Of a stretch of DNA of 64,000 bases, positions 45,643 to 57,000 are shown piece after piece. The notes beneath the pieces were generated by a model. That model ran no database searches and had not been told where the DNA came from. It saw nothing but the letters and a program-made list of their open reading frames with translations. The stretch comes from Morchella semilibera. Lineage: Eukaryota; Ascomycota; Pezizomycetes; Pezizales; Morchellaceae. The stretch is taken from contig CM018603.1 in NCBI GenBank assembly GCA_009192285.1, positions 4,705,793-4,769,792 of the forward strand, read 5' to 3'. Within the stretch, counting starts at the first letter, position 1. The number at the start of each line of letters is the position of its first letter. Made by a program: the position numbers and the translations under genes.

Positions 45643-46783
45643 TGTCACGGAGCAAAGCGAGGACAAGGATGAGAGGTGCCAAGGTACACAACTGAGACGC
45701 GACGAGGTGAAGGGGACGCGTATAAAACTAAGCAAGGTAAAGGGGCGGAGGGTACAGGGCTGGGGACAGAGCAAGACGGGACGGGGTACAAGACGAGGAC
45801 TATGTGTTTCCTCCTACCTCCTACAGAGTAGGAGCGGGAGGACTCAGTAGTAGCTAGGGGTCCTAGAGCTTTGTATTGGCTAAAGGACAGGAAGGTTGCG
45901 TAAAGAAGAAAGGAAAAAGAGAAAGCCTACAAGCGAAGAAGAGAGCTCCTGCGACGGAGTCACCCAATGCTAAGGGGAAGATGGCAATGATAACGCAGAG
46001 GGACCCAAGGAGCACAGCTTCAACGACGAGTAAACTGACGAAGACAAGGGCAACACCGGGCAGGCACAAGCACAGGCACCGGTGAAGGCAAAGGCAAAGG
46101 CAAAGGCACAAGGGCACAGGGCAGGAAGAGTGAGGACCGGATGGACCTCAACAAGAACGATGAGAGATACTATGGATTTTCTCTTTCTAGAGGACAGAGT
46201 CTTTGATGCAATAAGCTATGGCTTAGAAGTAGGACTAGATTCCTATGTACCGAGAGAACAGGAAGACGAGACAGAGAGAAAAAAAAAAAAGAACTAAGGA
46301 AAACATCTATCCCCACTATTTAACACATCCCCCCCACCAGTCCGTTATGACTCATACTTTCGACCATAGAACCCCATAGAAACCTATCACTACCACACCT
46401 CGTATTCCTTCCCACCATCTCCGTTATTCCTTTTACAAATCTATCACGCCATCGAACCTCCTAGAACCTAATGATGACACCCTCCTCTCAGCACGCCTCC
46501 TCCTCACTTAACTCTTCCTTATTAATTATATTAGCGCTTCGACTGCCAAATCCCCGGGACTAATGCCAAGACGCCGGGACAGCTCCCTCTATATAGCCCC
46601 AGAATCCCTTTGCTAACTCATACCATAGAAACCCATGAAACCCCAAGGAAATCTCCCTATTAGAAATACTTGCACAACGTTGACTCATAGAATCCCTGCA
46701 ACAGCAACTCATAGAACATCATGGAAAACCCCTGACTAATCCTTCTTCCTGCAACATCACTAAGTACGCTCCACGCTGTGATA
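45643..46783 (+). mobile_element. Solo LTR, family D, invaded
   Basis: Ends TGTCACGG and TGTGATA, perfect CCAAT duplication at 45638-45642 and 46784-46788. Split by the family C LTR at 45950-46581; net length about 504 bp. A TATATAG word follows the split. Confidence 0.9.
45950..46581 (+). mobile_element. Solo LTR, family C, copy 3
   Basis: 632 bp, ends TGCGACGG and CCGGGACA, perfect GCTCC duplication at 45945-45949 and 46582-46586. Inserted in the family D LTR. Confidence 0.93.
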
Positions 46784-47840
46784 CCAATCTAGCGAATTTA
46801 GCACCCAATCCAGCGCATCCAAGGGAATCAAGCAGCGAATAAAGGAGATATGGCAGGTAGTAAGTACGGCAGTCAGGCAGGTGGGTGAACAGCTGCAGCA
46901 AGTACTTGTAGATAACTGATCAGGGATTAAATAAAAAGTTAATCTGTGAAATTTACCTGTGCAGAATAAGTGTGAATACTGGCCTACCTGCATATCGGGG
47001 TTTTGAGCAAATATATGAATTCTTATAAAGCTATCATTATGTATTAAAATCATTTACTAATATAAAGATTAACCGGAACATAGGTCAATAAGAGCCTATA
47101 GAAAAAGAAATATTAAAAATCAAAAGAAGTCTTATAATAAAAATATTAATGATTTAATATAGGTTTATACTATTATGGGAACTGGCGCTAATGTACACAA
47201 CCAAGGTGAAGTGAGACAGGCCAAGGTGAGAGAGAACGAGGTGGTATGTAGCGAGATGACTTGGGAGAGAGGACGAGTTGAGGTAGGGAGTAGGGATTAT
47301 GGTGAAGTAGGGCTATAAGTATCCTAATATCACAAACAGGATGTCAGAGACGTCTTGGCAATTGACTAAAAGCTGTAATCTACTTTAACGCCAGTTCTCA
47401 TGATAATATAAACCTATATTGAGCCATGATTATTTCTATTATAGGACCTTTTTTGATTTTGAATATTTTTTTTTCTATGGGCTCTTATTGACCTATGTTT
47501 CGACCAATCCTTATATTAATCAATGATTTTGATATATGATAATACGTTGATAAAGATTATGTTATTCAGTGAAAAATATGAATGTGCAGGTAGGCCAGTA
47601 TTAATGCCCCTTCTGGCATAGGTGAATTTCACAAGTGAAATTTTTACTTACTTCAAGTTTCCGATTATATACTACAAGTCTTTGCTATTCACCTGCCTGC
47701 CTGGCGTTCCTACCTGCCATATCTGCTTGATTTGCTGCGTGATTTGCTGCTTGATTCACACTGCTCGACTCTATGATTCACCGCTTGATTTGCTGCTTGA
47801 TTTGCTGCTTGGATTTAGTACTCAACGGATCAGCTCATGG

Positions 47841-49039
47841 TGTCCCGGTGTCTTGGCATCTGTCCCGACAGTTCGGTAGGTGATACATAGTTGTGGTTGT
47901 TAGGGTAATATTAAGCGAGGGTGGGGAGCGCGAGGTGGAGGTTGTCGTCATTGGGTTCTGGGAGGTTCGATGGCGTGATAGATTGGTAATATAGAATAGC
48001 GAAGATGGTGGGGAGGATTACGAGGTGTGGTAGCGACGGTTTTCTATGGGGTTCTATAAGCGAAAGTGTGAGTCATAGCGGACTAGTGGAGGAGGTATGT
48101 TAAATAGCGGGGATAGATGTTTTCTTTAGTTCTTTCTTTCTTTCCTCTCTGTCTCGTCTTCCTGTTATCTCGGTACATAGAAATCTACTCCTATGTCCAA
48201 GCTATAGCCTCTCGTACCAAATACTTGATCCTCTGACGAGAGGAAACTCATAGTATCTGTTACGGAGCGGGGCCCGGGGGAACGGGTACGAAGAAGATCT
48301 ATAGTAGAAGCAGAGTCGGGCAGAGGGTCCACAGGGAGTCTCTGATTAAAACGTGGAGGCGGAGGTACCAGTAGACAATTCAGATTGCTGGCATATGCGA
48401 GTCGGAACGAGACAAGGGGCCAAGGGGTTGACCGAGATGGGCGGATTCAGGACACAGTGTCACCAAGGGGCACAACCGATAGCGGGGCGAAGATAAAGAG
48501 TATAACCAAGTATATTATAAATAAAAACCAGAGAGAAGAGAACCCAAAAGTAAACTAGAGACTGAAACCCAAAGAGAAGGATTTGATAACAGGAGGTTGC
48601 GTAAGGAAAGAAAAGAGAAAGACAAAGGAGATCCTAGCCCGTATATATAACCTTCCAACCCCACCGATCACGGACCCGCACCACGGAAACCCACAGAAAC
48701 CCTAAGAAAACCTTCCCACACCACTAACCGATCCACATACTAAAACCCGATAACTTATCCTGAAGAAACCCGACATTATTACTTAATCACTTCCTACCAT
48801 CCCGAACATGCCATGACAGTATCTCTCATCGTTCTCGTTGAGGTCCATTTGGTTCTCACTTTCCCTGCCTTGTGTCCTTGTGCCCTCGCTCTTGCCTTTG
48901 CCTTCGCCGGTGCCTGTGCTTGTGCCTGCCCAACGCTACCTTTGTCTTCGTCGGTCTCCTTGTCGCTTCGGCTGTGCCCCTCGGGTCCTTTTGTGCCATC
49001 ATTGTCATCTTCTTCTTTGCGTCGGGTTACTCCGTCACA
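47841..49039 (-). mobile_element. Solo LTR, family C, copy 4, invaded
   Basis: Minus orientation, ends TGTCCCGG (47841) and CCGTCACA (49039) on the plus strand, perfect CATGG duplication at 47836-47840 and 49040-49044. Net length about 633 bp after removing the LTR at 48258-48818. Confidence 0.93.
48258..48818 (+). mobile_element. Solo LTR, family B variant
   Basis: 561 bp, ends TGTTACGG and CATGACA, perfect GTATC duplication at 48253-48257 and 48819-48823. Shares the layout of family B (AGGAAAGAAAAGAGAAAGAC then TATATATAA) but is clearly diverged, so may be a separate family. Confidence 0.9.
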
Positions 49040-49069
49040 CATGGGGGGGGGTGTTGAAATGAAGGTGTG

Positions 49070-49320
49070 GAGATGTGGAGATGGAGAGGAAGCACGTGAA
49101 CGTGATATCTCTGTCCCCAACCCTAACCCTGAATTGCTTATTGTTTTTGACAATTCTTTTCCTTCATATATGATTCTCCCCAAAAGACTATTAATTATGC
49201 CTTAACGCTCTAAATAGGCAACAAATATAATCTTCTTCAATTTTTTAAGTTTAATTAATGATCTTTTCAAAACTAAGCCTTCCTAAAACCATGCCGCAGT
49301 ATTGGTGCTCAAAATCATAC
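49070..49320 (-). repeat. Dispersed repeat R4, copy 2
   Basis: Inverted relative of 39181-39430, with shared CCATGCCGCAGTATT, AATTCTTTTCCTTC and CCCTAACCCTGAAT words. Confidence 0.6.
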
Positions 49321-50589
49321 TATTAGAAATATTAGAACTGTCACTAAAGTAAGTATTAACTAATAGGATAAGAATGAATGAATGAGGGTTATATTGCTTA
49401 GAAGTATAAACACTCATCGCAGAACAACAAAAAACAAACCGTCAATGACTTAATGGCTGTGACACAATTTGGGGTGGCTAAACAAGCCAAGCAACAATGA
49501 AGAAGTTTCCCGAACAAGTAAGAAAACAAAACATACCCATGCTTCTCCCTACCACAAGTTTACTCAAAGAGCGATCCCTTAAAGCGATTTAATACTCTTT
49601 GACAGTATGTATTCCAGAACCAGCTCGACTGAGAATCATAAGAGGTTTGCCTAGGGCCGAATGAGTATCATCGTGTGTCACAGGATGATGAGCCTAGCGT
49701 ACAGAGGTGGGGTGCAAAAGCGGGGTAGGATGGGGTTTCAGTTAAAGTCTGTTATCAGGCCAGCAGGAGTTGAAAGAGGAGGTGGATCTCGATTAACAAA
49801 CCGGACCCGTCCAATAGGGGGAGCGGGGGTACACCCAATTTTCAGATTTGCACAGTCTTGTGGAGCCCACTATCTGCAACCAGTTTACCGATTTTCACAG
49901 TCTTGTGCAGGCTCAATATCAAATAAATAATAATTTGACTCTTTATGGCTACTCAATAGAGGCAGGGTGGTGTGAGTCGCTTGAAGAGGGGGTGAGGTCT
50001 GGGGGCCTCAGCAACAGGGGCGAGCTGGCAAGCACAGGTCGAAAGAAGGAGCTTTGATGATGGGCCTGCATTGAACTATAGGCTGACGGCAGTGTACTCC
50101 AAAGAAGGGAAAAGAGGGGTAGCTTGCCATCTATCATGACATGCCGCTGAGGAGGGAGGGAGAAGCAGGGACGCACCCGTGAGGGCTTCTAACCTACCTC
50201 AAGAGGAGGTTCTTCTAGATGCTCAGCACAGCAATTCGAGAAGGCAGTATTGCATCATAGAGGGCTTCAAGCCGCCCGACAATTGGCGCCAGAGTGTAGC
50301 AAAGGCAGAAAGGACAAGAAAGTTGTGTGAAGAAGGAAAAAGAAGAAAAGTCCTACAAGTGAGGGAGAAAACTCCCTAGTATATACAAGTCATCTCCGGC
50401 CTGTGGCCGGTCAGGAAAATGAAATCGCATACAAAAGTGACAGGTTATCTTGCTGGGTCATCCTAGTGAATCATCCTTATGAGCCATCTTGCTTAGTCAT
50501 CTCATCACGAGGATCTCAGCCTCCATATCCACCCGACCCCCACCCCCACCTCCACCACCACCTCCACCTCCTATTCTGACACCTATGCT
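49321..50589. other. No gene; LTR fragment inside
   Basis: No recognised gene. At about 50316-50395 there is a relic of the family D LTR (GGACAAGAAAGTTGTGTGAA against GGACAGGAAGGTTGCG at 45889), ending in a TATATAC box. It has no duplication. Several open frames up to 89 codons are without motif. Confidence 0.5.
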
Positions 50590-51130
50590 AACGTTTATTT
50601 AGACTTCTAGGACACGCCCAAATCGACGCCCAAATTGACGCCAAAACCTCGCCCAGGACACACCCAAATCGGCGCCTAGTCCTATACTGACACGGCACTA
50701 AATCATCCTCCCAGGACCTAACCTAGCACTCAGGACCGAACCGAGCTGCTAGGACGACACAGCATAGACCTCCCAGGACCAAATCAACCTCCCAGAACCA
50801 AATCGATCGAGAGTGGAATACTGTTACAGAACCTAGAAAGCTGTTGCAGAATTTATCAAAAACGGAATACTGTTGTGGAATCTATAGAAACCGGGAAGCT
50901 GTTACGGAACTGAGCCCATCGAGAACGGAAAGCTGTTGCGGAACCGAATCTGTCGAGAACGGAAAGCTGTAACGGCACCTATCAAAAATGCAATATAATC
51001 GCGGAACCTATTGAGAACAGTATTATAGAATCTACCGAGAACGGAATGTCATCGCCGAATGTATCGAGAACGAAATGCGCAACCAATCGAAAACAGAGTA
51101 CGGTACTTGAGAATGAAATACCATTACGGA
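50590..51130. repeat. Two degenerate minisatellites
   Basis: 50590-50810 holds irregular copies of CCTCCCAGGACCAAATC-like words. 50810-51130 holds about ten copies of a roughly 30-bp unit with the core CTGTTACGGAACC and TCGAGAACGGAAAG. Neither has any coding potential. Confidence 0.7.
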
Positions 51131-51548
51131 ATTAACAATGGAAAGGTTTCATGGGGCTAGGATTCAGCCGCGCACTGTTGGTAAAGTGGTTAGGTAGATT
51201 TACTTTTGCTATTCTATCGCTAATATAAAGGTGCTGGACTTGCTCCTTCCCTCTCTCTTTCCTTCTCTTTATTCCTTCCTACAACTACCGCTTACAGTGT
51301 CCACTATCACTTACAGCTTTCCATATCGATATCATCGCTTATAAGCTCCTAGTACATTACCATCATATTCCCGGAGAGAATTGAACTAGTACTATAGAAA
51401 GACAAATATTTAGGTGTTTTACCCTTGATATCCTTCTTTAGTATCTAGCGATACAATCAATTAGATTTGGTTTTGTCTTGTTCTACCTCGTCCTATTTTA
51501 TTGACCTAACTGAACCATAATCAACTTGCACAGCTAGCTACTACCAAA

Positions 51549-53790
51549 ATGCCCCCTATCCGATCCAAATCTACCCGATCCAGACCAACCTGATTCTACA
51601 AACGGATTATAGCCGAAATTGCTATCTATATAGCAGGCCAGACATCCTTACTAAAAAATATCAGAGAAAATGATATTCTTCCTCTTCTCATTTCTACCAA
51701 GCGACAGTTTCCTGATATTGCCGATGCTGGTGATAGAGATGGTTACTTTCTGGATCTGATGGAACCGATAGACCCAATGGAGTTAGGAATACCATATTCA
51801 ACGATCTTGCTGCCTTTCTCAATCATCCCCAACAAACTAAAGATTTGACTAAGTATTCGGATCTAAGAACAGCGATATAGGTAAGGAAAGAAGAGAGAGA
51901 GAGAATCAAGACGATTAAGTCTTTATTTGTCAAAGACTGTAACCTTAGGGAGGACGATAATAAGAGAGAACAATACTTGCAAATATTTACCATTATTAAA
52001 TTGAATCAACTTCAAACACCTTATCCACCCATCAACCACTGGATTTATGAATCCAAAACCATACATGACACATGGCATGATCACCTGCAACTAGGAAAAC
52101 CTAACGACAAAAGACTAAAGATTCCTCCGATGATGTCTTTAAACCCCCAACAACTAAAACTGGATGTATCCAAGAAGGATAATGTTATCTTCACCGCTTC
52201 TAAAACAGGGGATATTATTGGGTTAGTTGCTAGGAATTGGATGCCTGAGGGTAGAGAGGAGACTTTGGATTGAGTCAATGAGGTAATTATTAAGAAGTGC
52301 GAGATCTGGAAATCTGTGCGAGTAGGTACTATAGTTTCCCTAATTCTTAGTCTTGTACTAACAAATTATTAGGTTGAAGATACTGGCAAGCTCTGTCAAA
52401 TGGGATACTCAGCTGGCTCCAGAAGCAAGTCGACCTTTGATTGGGTTAGAAATATTACTTCAAAGCAAAACCGAAAGGAAGAGTTTGAGTGTGCCGGCGT
52501 CTTGGCATCTGCCCCGACAGTTTGGTAGGCGATGCACGGTTGTGGTTGTTAGGGTAATGTTAAGCGAGAGTGGGGAGCGCGAGGTGGAGGTTGGTGTCAT
52601 TGAGTTTTGGGAGGTTCGATGGCGTGATGGATTGGAAATGTAGGATAGCGGAGATGGTGGGGAGGATTACAAGGTGTGGTAGCGACGAGTTTCTATGGGG
52701 TTCTATAAGCGAAAGTGTGAGTCATAGCGGACTAGTGGAGGAGGTGTGTTAAATAACGGGGATAGATGTTTTCCTTAGTTCTTTCTTTCTTTTCTCTCTG
52801 TCTCGTCTTCCTGTTGTTTCGGTACATAGGAATCTACTCCTATCCCTAAGCCATAGCTCTTCGTACTAAAAACTCAGTCCCCTCAAAGGAGGAAACCCAT
52901 AGTACCTCTCATCGTTCTCGTTGAGGTCCATCTGGTCCTCACTCTCCCCGCCCTATGTCCTTGTGCCTTTGCCCTTGCCCTTGCCTTTGCCTTCGCCGGT
53001 GCCTGTTCTTGTGCCTGCTCGGTGTTGCCTTTGTCTTCGTCGGTCTCCTCGTCACTTCGGCTGTGCTCCTCGGGTCCTTCTGCGTCATCATTGTCATCTT
53101 CTTCTTTGCGTCGGGTTACTCCGTCACATTGAGTACATGGGCAGCTATATCTTTGCCCTACTGTGGAATATGTATCAGGGAAGGTTGCTGAAGGAAATCA
53201 TTGAAGACATTAGAGGATTTTGCACTTCTACTTTAATTCCGAGTATGAACTATGCAGATAAAGACAAACCTACTTCTCAATTACTTGGGAGTTACACTGT
53301 CCGAGTATAGGAAGAAGACATTGAGTTCAATTGTGATCGGATGACACCCCCTTCTGGATTCATGGCATATAATTATGCAAGGTATTATTCATTCCGAGTA
53401 TACATACTTTAATAATTGCTAACTAAATTATAGGGGTACCCACAATGAAAAGTGTCCCCATAAATATACTTTATTCTGGACTACTGCTAGAACATATGGT
53501 ACCGATGAGGGAGGACACTTCTTTATTGCTAATTATGGAATCCGAATCTGACAATCAGCAAATTCAGTTGCAGTTTGGAAACCGACAGACTACCATGGTA
53601 CTGCTTTATCAATTAAGGGTCCATATGATGAATCCGATTCACATCAAATTAGTATGAGTATTGTCACTCCTGTCCGATTGGTCAAATTGTGGGAAAAATA
53701 TCAACAGGATAAAATTAATGCTAAAAAGATTGAAACTATTTTGATTGGGTCCGATGAAGAGGAGGAGGAGGATTCTGAAATCATGGGATA
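51549..53790 (+). pseudogene. TET/JBP-like 2OG-Fe(II) dioxygenase relic
   Basis: Plus-strand gene with introns at 52322-52372 (GTAGGT, TACTAAC, TTAG) and 53382-53433 (GTATTA, GCTAAC, TATAG), and a family C LTR at 52490-53128. With these removed, exons join in frame. The last exon holds a probable iron-binding H-x-E (THNEKC), YTLFW, then GGHFFIANYGIRI, VAVWKP and DYHGTAL, with the likely distal His. This order is that of the double-stranded beta-helix of 2OG-Fe(II) oxygenases, most like fungal TET/JBP proteins, which oxidise 5-methylcytosine or thymine. An acidic tail (EEEEED) ends the gene. Stops at about 51591, 52271, 53308 and 53550 are all TGA or TAG, which one transition could make; a frame slip lies in a GA tract near 51898. 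The gene is dead. TET/JBP membership is by motif, not alignment. Confidence 0.6.
52490..53128 (-). mobile_element. Solo LTR, family C, copy 5
   Basis: 639 bp with ends TGTGCCGG and CCGTCACA on the plus strand and a perfect TTGAG duplication at 52485-52489 and 53129-53133. It lies in an exon of the dioxygenase-like gene; removing it restores the reading frame. Confidence 0.95.
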
Positions 53791-53824
53791 AATTATTTTC
53801 TTTATTACTTATATTTCTTTACAA

Positions 53825-54010
53825 TTATAATCTTTACTTCTGTATTGCTTGCCAATTGTTATTATCATTGTATTGCTTGCCGATTAATATTATTTTTATA
53901 CTGTTGGCCGATTGTTATTATTATTATTTTGTTTGCCAAGTATCATTATTATTATATTGCTTGCCAATAACTAACTTCTATATATTACCTGCCAATACAA
54001 ATAAACTTTA
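53825..54010. repeat. Minisatellite, about 28-31 bp unit
   Basis: About six units with the core TTGCTTGCCAATTGTTATTA and variable TTATTATT spacers, filling the gap between the dioxygenase-like and the Helitron genes. Confidence 0.75.
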
Positions 54011-54059
54011 TATTTTTTACTAATAGTTACAATATATTTAGAAATAAATTATAATTTTT

Positions 54060-57000
54060 TTATAATAATAGATTTTTGTATACAATATTTTTGACCTTCT
54101 TTGTTTTCCCGATATCAGTACTCAATGGAGCTTCACCCAATAGACATTTAATATTATCTCTATTTCTAACTCGAGAAATACTTGTATATAATTGACCATG
54201 TGTAAATACAGGAGTTCTGAGGTTAATAACAGCTCTATCGAGTGTAAACTCTTGACAACTATTAGAAGTCATTGAATATGCTAGTTGTAAAGCAAATTGC
54301 CTTCTCTGTACTGTCCAAGAGCAATATTTAGGCAAAAATTCAAATACGATTCTAGGGAAACAGAAGATAATTGTATCTCATCTTATATTTCCTGCAGTAG
54401 ATATCAATTCAACCTTAATAAACCTCTCATGAAGCTCTTTAAAACCTATTCGGGAATTTTTGATCAAGCTATTTATCTAGGGATAGATTTCGCATTATCA
54501 AGCAAACACATCCAACTTTCAAAACCAAATTATGTGGTGGCACACCAGGCTCCTTTAACATAGACAGAAAATCAAGAATTTCTCCAGAGGGTAGAATATT
54601 GTTTGTAGATGATGTGAAGTTAGGATCCTCTTTGATACAATCGTGATTGTAGTAGGTTCTTTCTATTGGATATGAATATATTAGTTTATCATCGTTCATA
54701 ACTGGCAGAGAAAAAATATACATACCCTCCATCGTCGGGAATCTTGAAAAAATTGTCAGGTTGAATTGGTCTACATTGATATTAAGAAGGCTAAGAAAAG
54801 CATGATGAGAGACTGTCGCTTGATCTTGCAATACTTCTGGAGGGAATAGAAAATCTATAGCTTCCTCGATAGTATCTAAAGGATCAATTAAATCTAGACT
54901 GACAAATGATTCATTCGATTCTTGACACCCATCTCCGATTTGATCCACTCACTCGGTATATTCTAAATCAGAAGCATTTCTTATAGGTGTATCCAGTTGT
55001 AGGATTTGAAATTATTACCAAAGATAGGACGATCGTAGAGATACTTCGAGTATAACTAGTGGTTCTGCTGACTTCACCACTGGTGCTACCTGTCGAAAGT
55101 CTCCTAAACCAAGGAATACTTTGCCACCAAATGGCTTGTCGTTGGCAAGTACAAGTTGCAAGAACTCATCTGCACATTCAATCGCTGCTTTGTTGGCCAT
55201 AGGCATCTACTCCCATATGATTATGCTTGACTGCGATAGTAATCTGGCCCGATCTGACCTGATGCTTAAGGTAGATTATAGTTCCATATTATTCTAATAT
55301 CATTATATTGGCTATCGTATTAACTAAAACTATTAAATATATTCACTTTACCTCAACGACAGTAATTCCAAATGGAGAGTGCGAAGTACGACCCTTCTGA
55401 TATAGGGTAACACTTAAGGCAGTTGAACCAGTAATAACGACAATATCCCCTTGTCCTCTTAAGTAATTTACAATTGTATTAGCAACATATGTTTTCCCCC
55501 AACCAGCCTTCCCATCCAAAAAGAAACATGTATGGTCAGGAACCTTCCCGATACATATATTATCAATAGTATTAATTATAGTATCAAAGTCCTCCAACTG
55601 TTGAGGTAGTAACTGTTCCAGAGATGTTGTTGCCCTTTCAGTAAGCCCTGCTCTACGATGGTCAAAGGCAAGTGTCTCATAGATATTTCATCAGAGATAT
55701 CCTGAGGTTGAGCTAAACCAAAGTCTGATAGACTACTCCCTTGAGAGGCAAGATGCCTTAGGATTCCTTCCAAATATTTGTTGATAACCATTGTTGGAGA
55801 ATCGTATTGGTCAAGATAATCTGATGATAGAGACTCCTGATATTCCTCGAACAGCTCAATTGCTGTAACTGGAATATTCACTAGAAGCTGTGCAAAGAGG
55901 AATCGTAGCTGATTGGGGCTGCAAAAACTTTGAACTGCCTCTAACATAATCTCTCTACCCTCCGATTGATTCTCAAAGAGACCTAATACTGCTGCTGCTT
56001 CCTGAAATGTTGCATAAGTAACATCATTTACAATTTTGAGGTCTTTGAAACTATATACTGCTCTATGTAATAGGAGAGGTTGGAGGTAGAATAATTCTCC
56101 AGTCCTGGAGGACACATTGTCAATTCGGGCTATTGCTTCGTTCCTTCTCCTAGCTCTAACAATGAGCTGTGGATAACTGTTGCATACTTCTTCTAGAAAT
56201 CGGTATCTGTGAGGGTAGTTGAGGACCTTGAGTAGAGAATCCACTTTTCGTAATATCGAATATATGTCAAATCCTGAAATAATACATCTCAGGGCCTGGA
56301 AAAATATCTAAGCAGGGTCGATACTATAGACTCTCCACCATTTTCTTGGTACATCTGATGCATATCTCTTCCAGGAAAATGAACTGTAAGAGATTCTACT
56401 GAAACGATCGATCTGTTAGGTGATACTGTAGAATCCCCCTTGCTACCTCCGAGGCAGACAGATATCTTGCATTAATATAATCAGTGATTTCGTCAACCTC
56501 CTCTTGTCCTTCAGAACTGAAAGAAAACAGTGTTCAATCTGGTCCTTTAAATAGATATTTATACAGATACATAAAAATGTTAATAAAGCATACATCAACA
56601 TTAACATGATATTCCAGCAATTTGGTAAGGAATGGCATATATGATGCAATCTATCGATCCTCTTCCTTCCTCCTTCTATATTGTACCCGACCATATTAAT
56701 TAAGCTCTGTGGTTTCCCGAATAGCTTGTGGGTATCCCCGAACACAGATCTATTTTTGTTGCACCAACTGTTGGCATAATTAAATGGGTTTGAGGGTGTT
56801 GGTTGAATTGTAGAACTAATTCTCGCAGAACTGAATCTTCCTCTTCTGAAGTACTTTGACAGATACTATTGAATCAATAGCAGAGAAAGATAGCTCAGGA
56901 TGCACCTAATATATATTAGTATCAACTTCAGTTGAGAATAGATTGAATCATACTTTAATGACAATATGGGCATGTGGTAACCCTCTATTCCGGAACTCAA

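Larger units (their letters stand above)
45460..49090. repeat. Long inverted-repeat (foldback) structure
   Basis: Left arm about 45460-47190, right arm about 47385-49090, with a unique 190-bp spacer. The arms pair through minisatellites of the AATCCAGCA type (near 45595) and CAAGCAGCAAAT type (near 47740), and through shared AATACTGGCCTACCTGCA and CATAGGTCAATAAGAGCC blocks. The left arm is invaded by a family D LTR, the right by a family C LTR. The outermost pairing is through CTCCATCTCCACACC. Confidence 0.7.

Noticed and set aside
48813-49205. Cys/Leu-rich frames recurring at 38640, 41745, 52921 and 60233
   Set aside because: They are translations of the purine/pyrimidine-rich minisatellite in LTR family C, not genes.
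53820-54010. CRISPR-like array
   Set aside because: Units vary in length and sequence and have no unique spacers. A eukaryotic minisatellite fits better.
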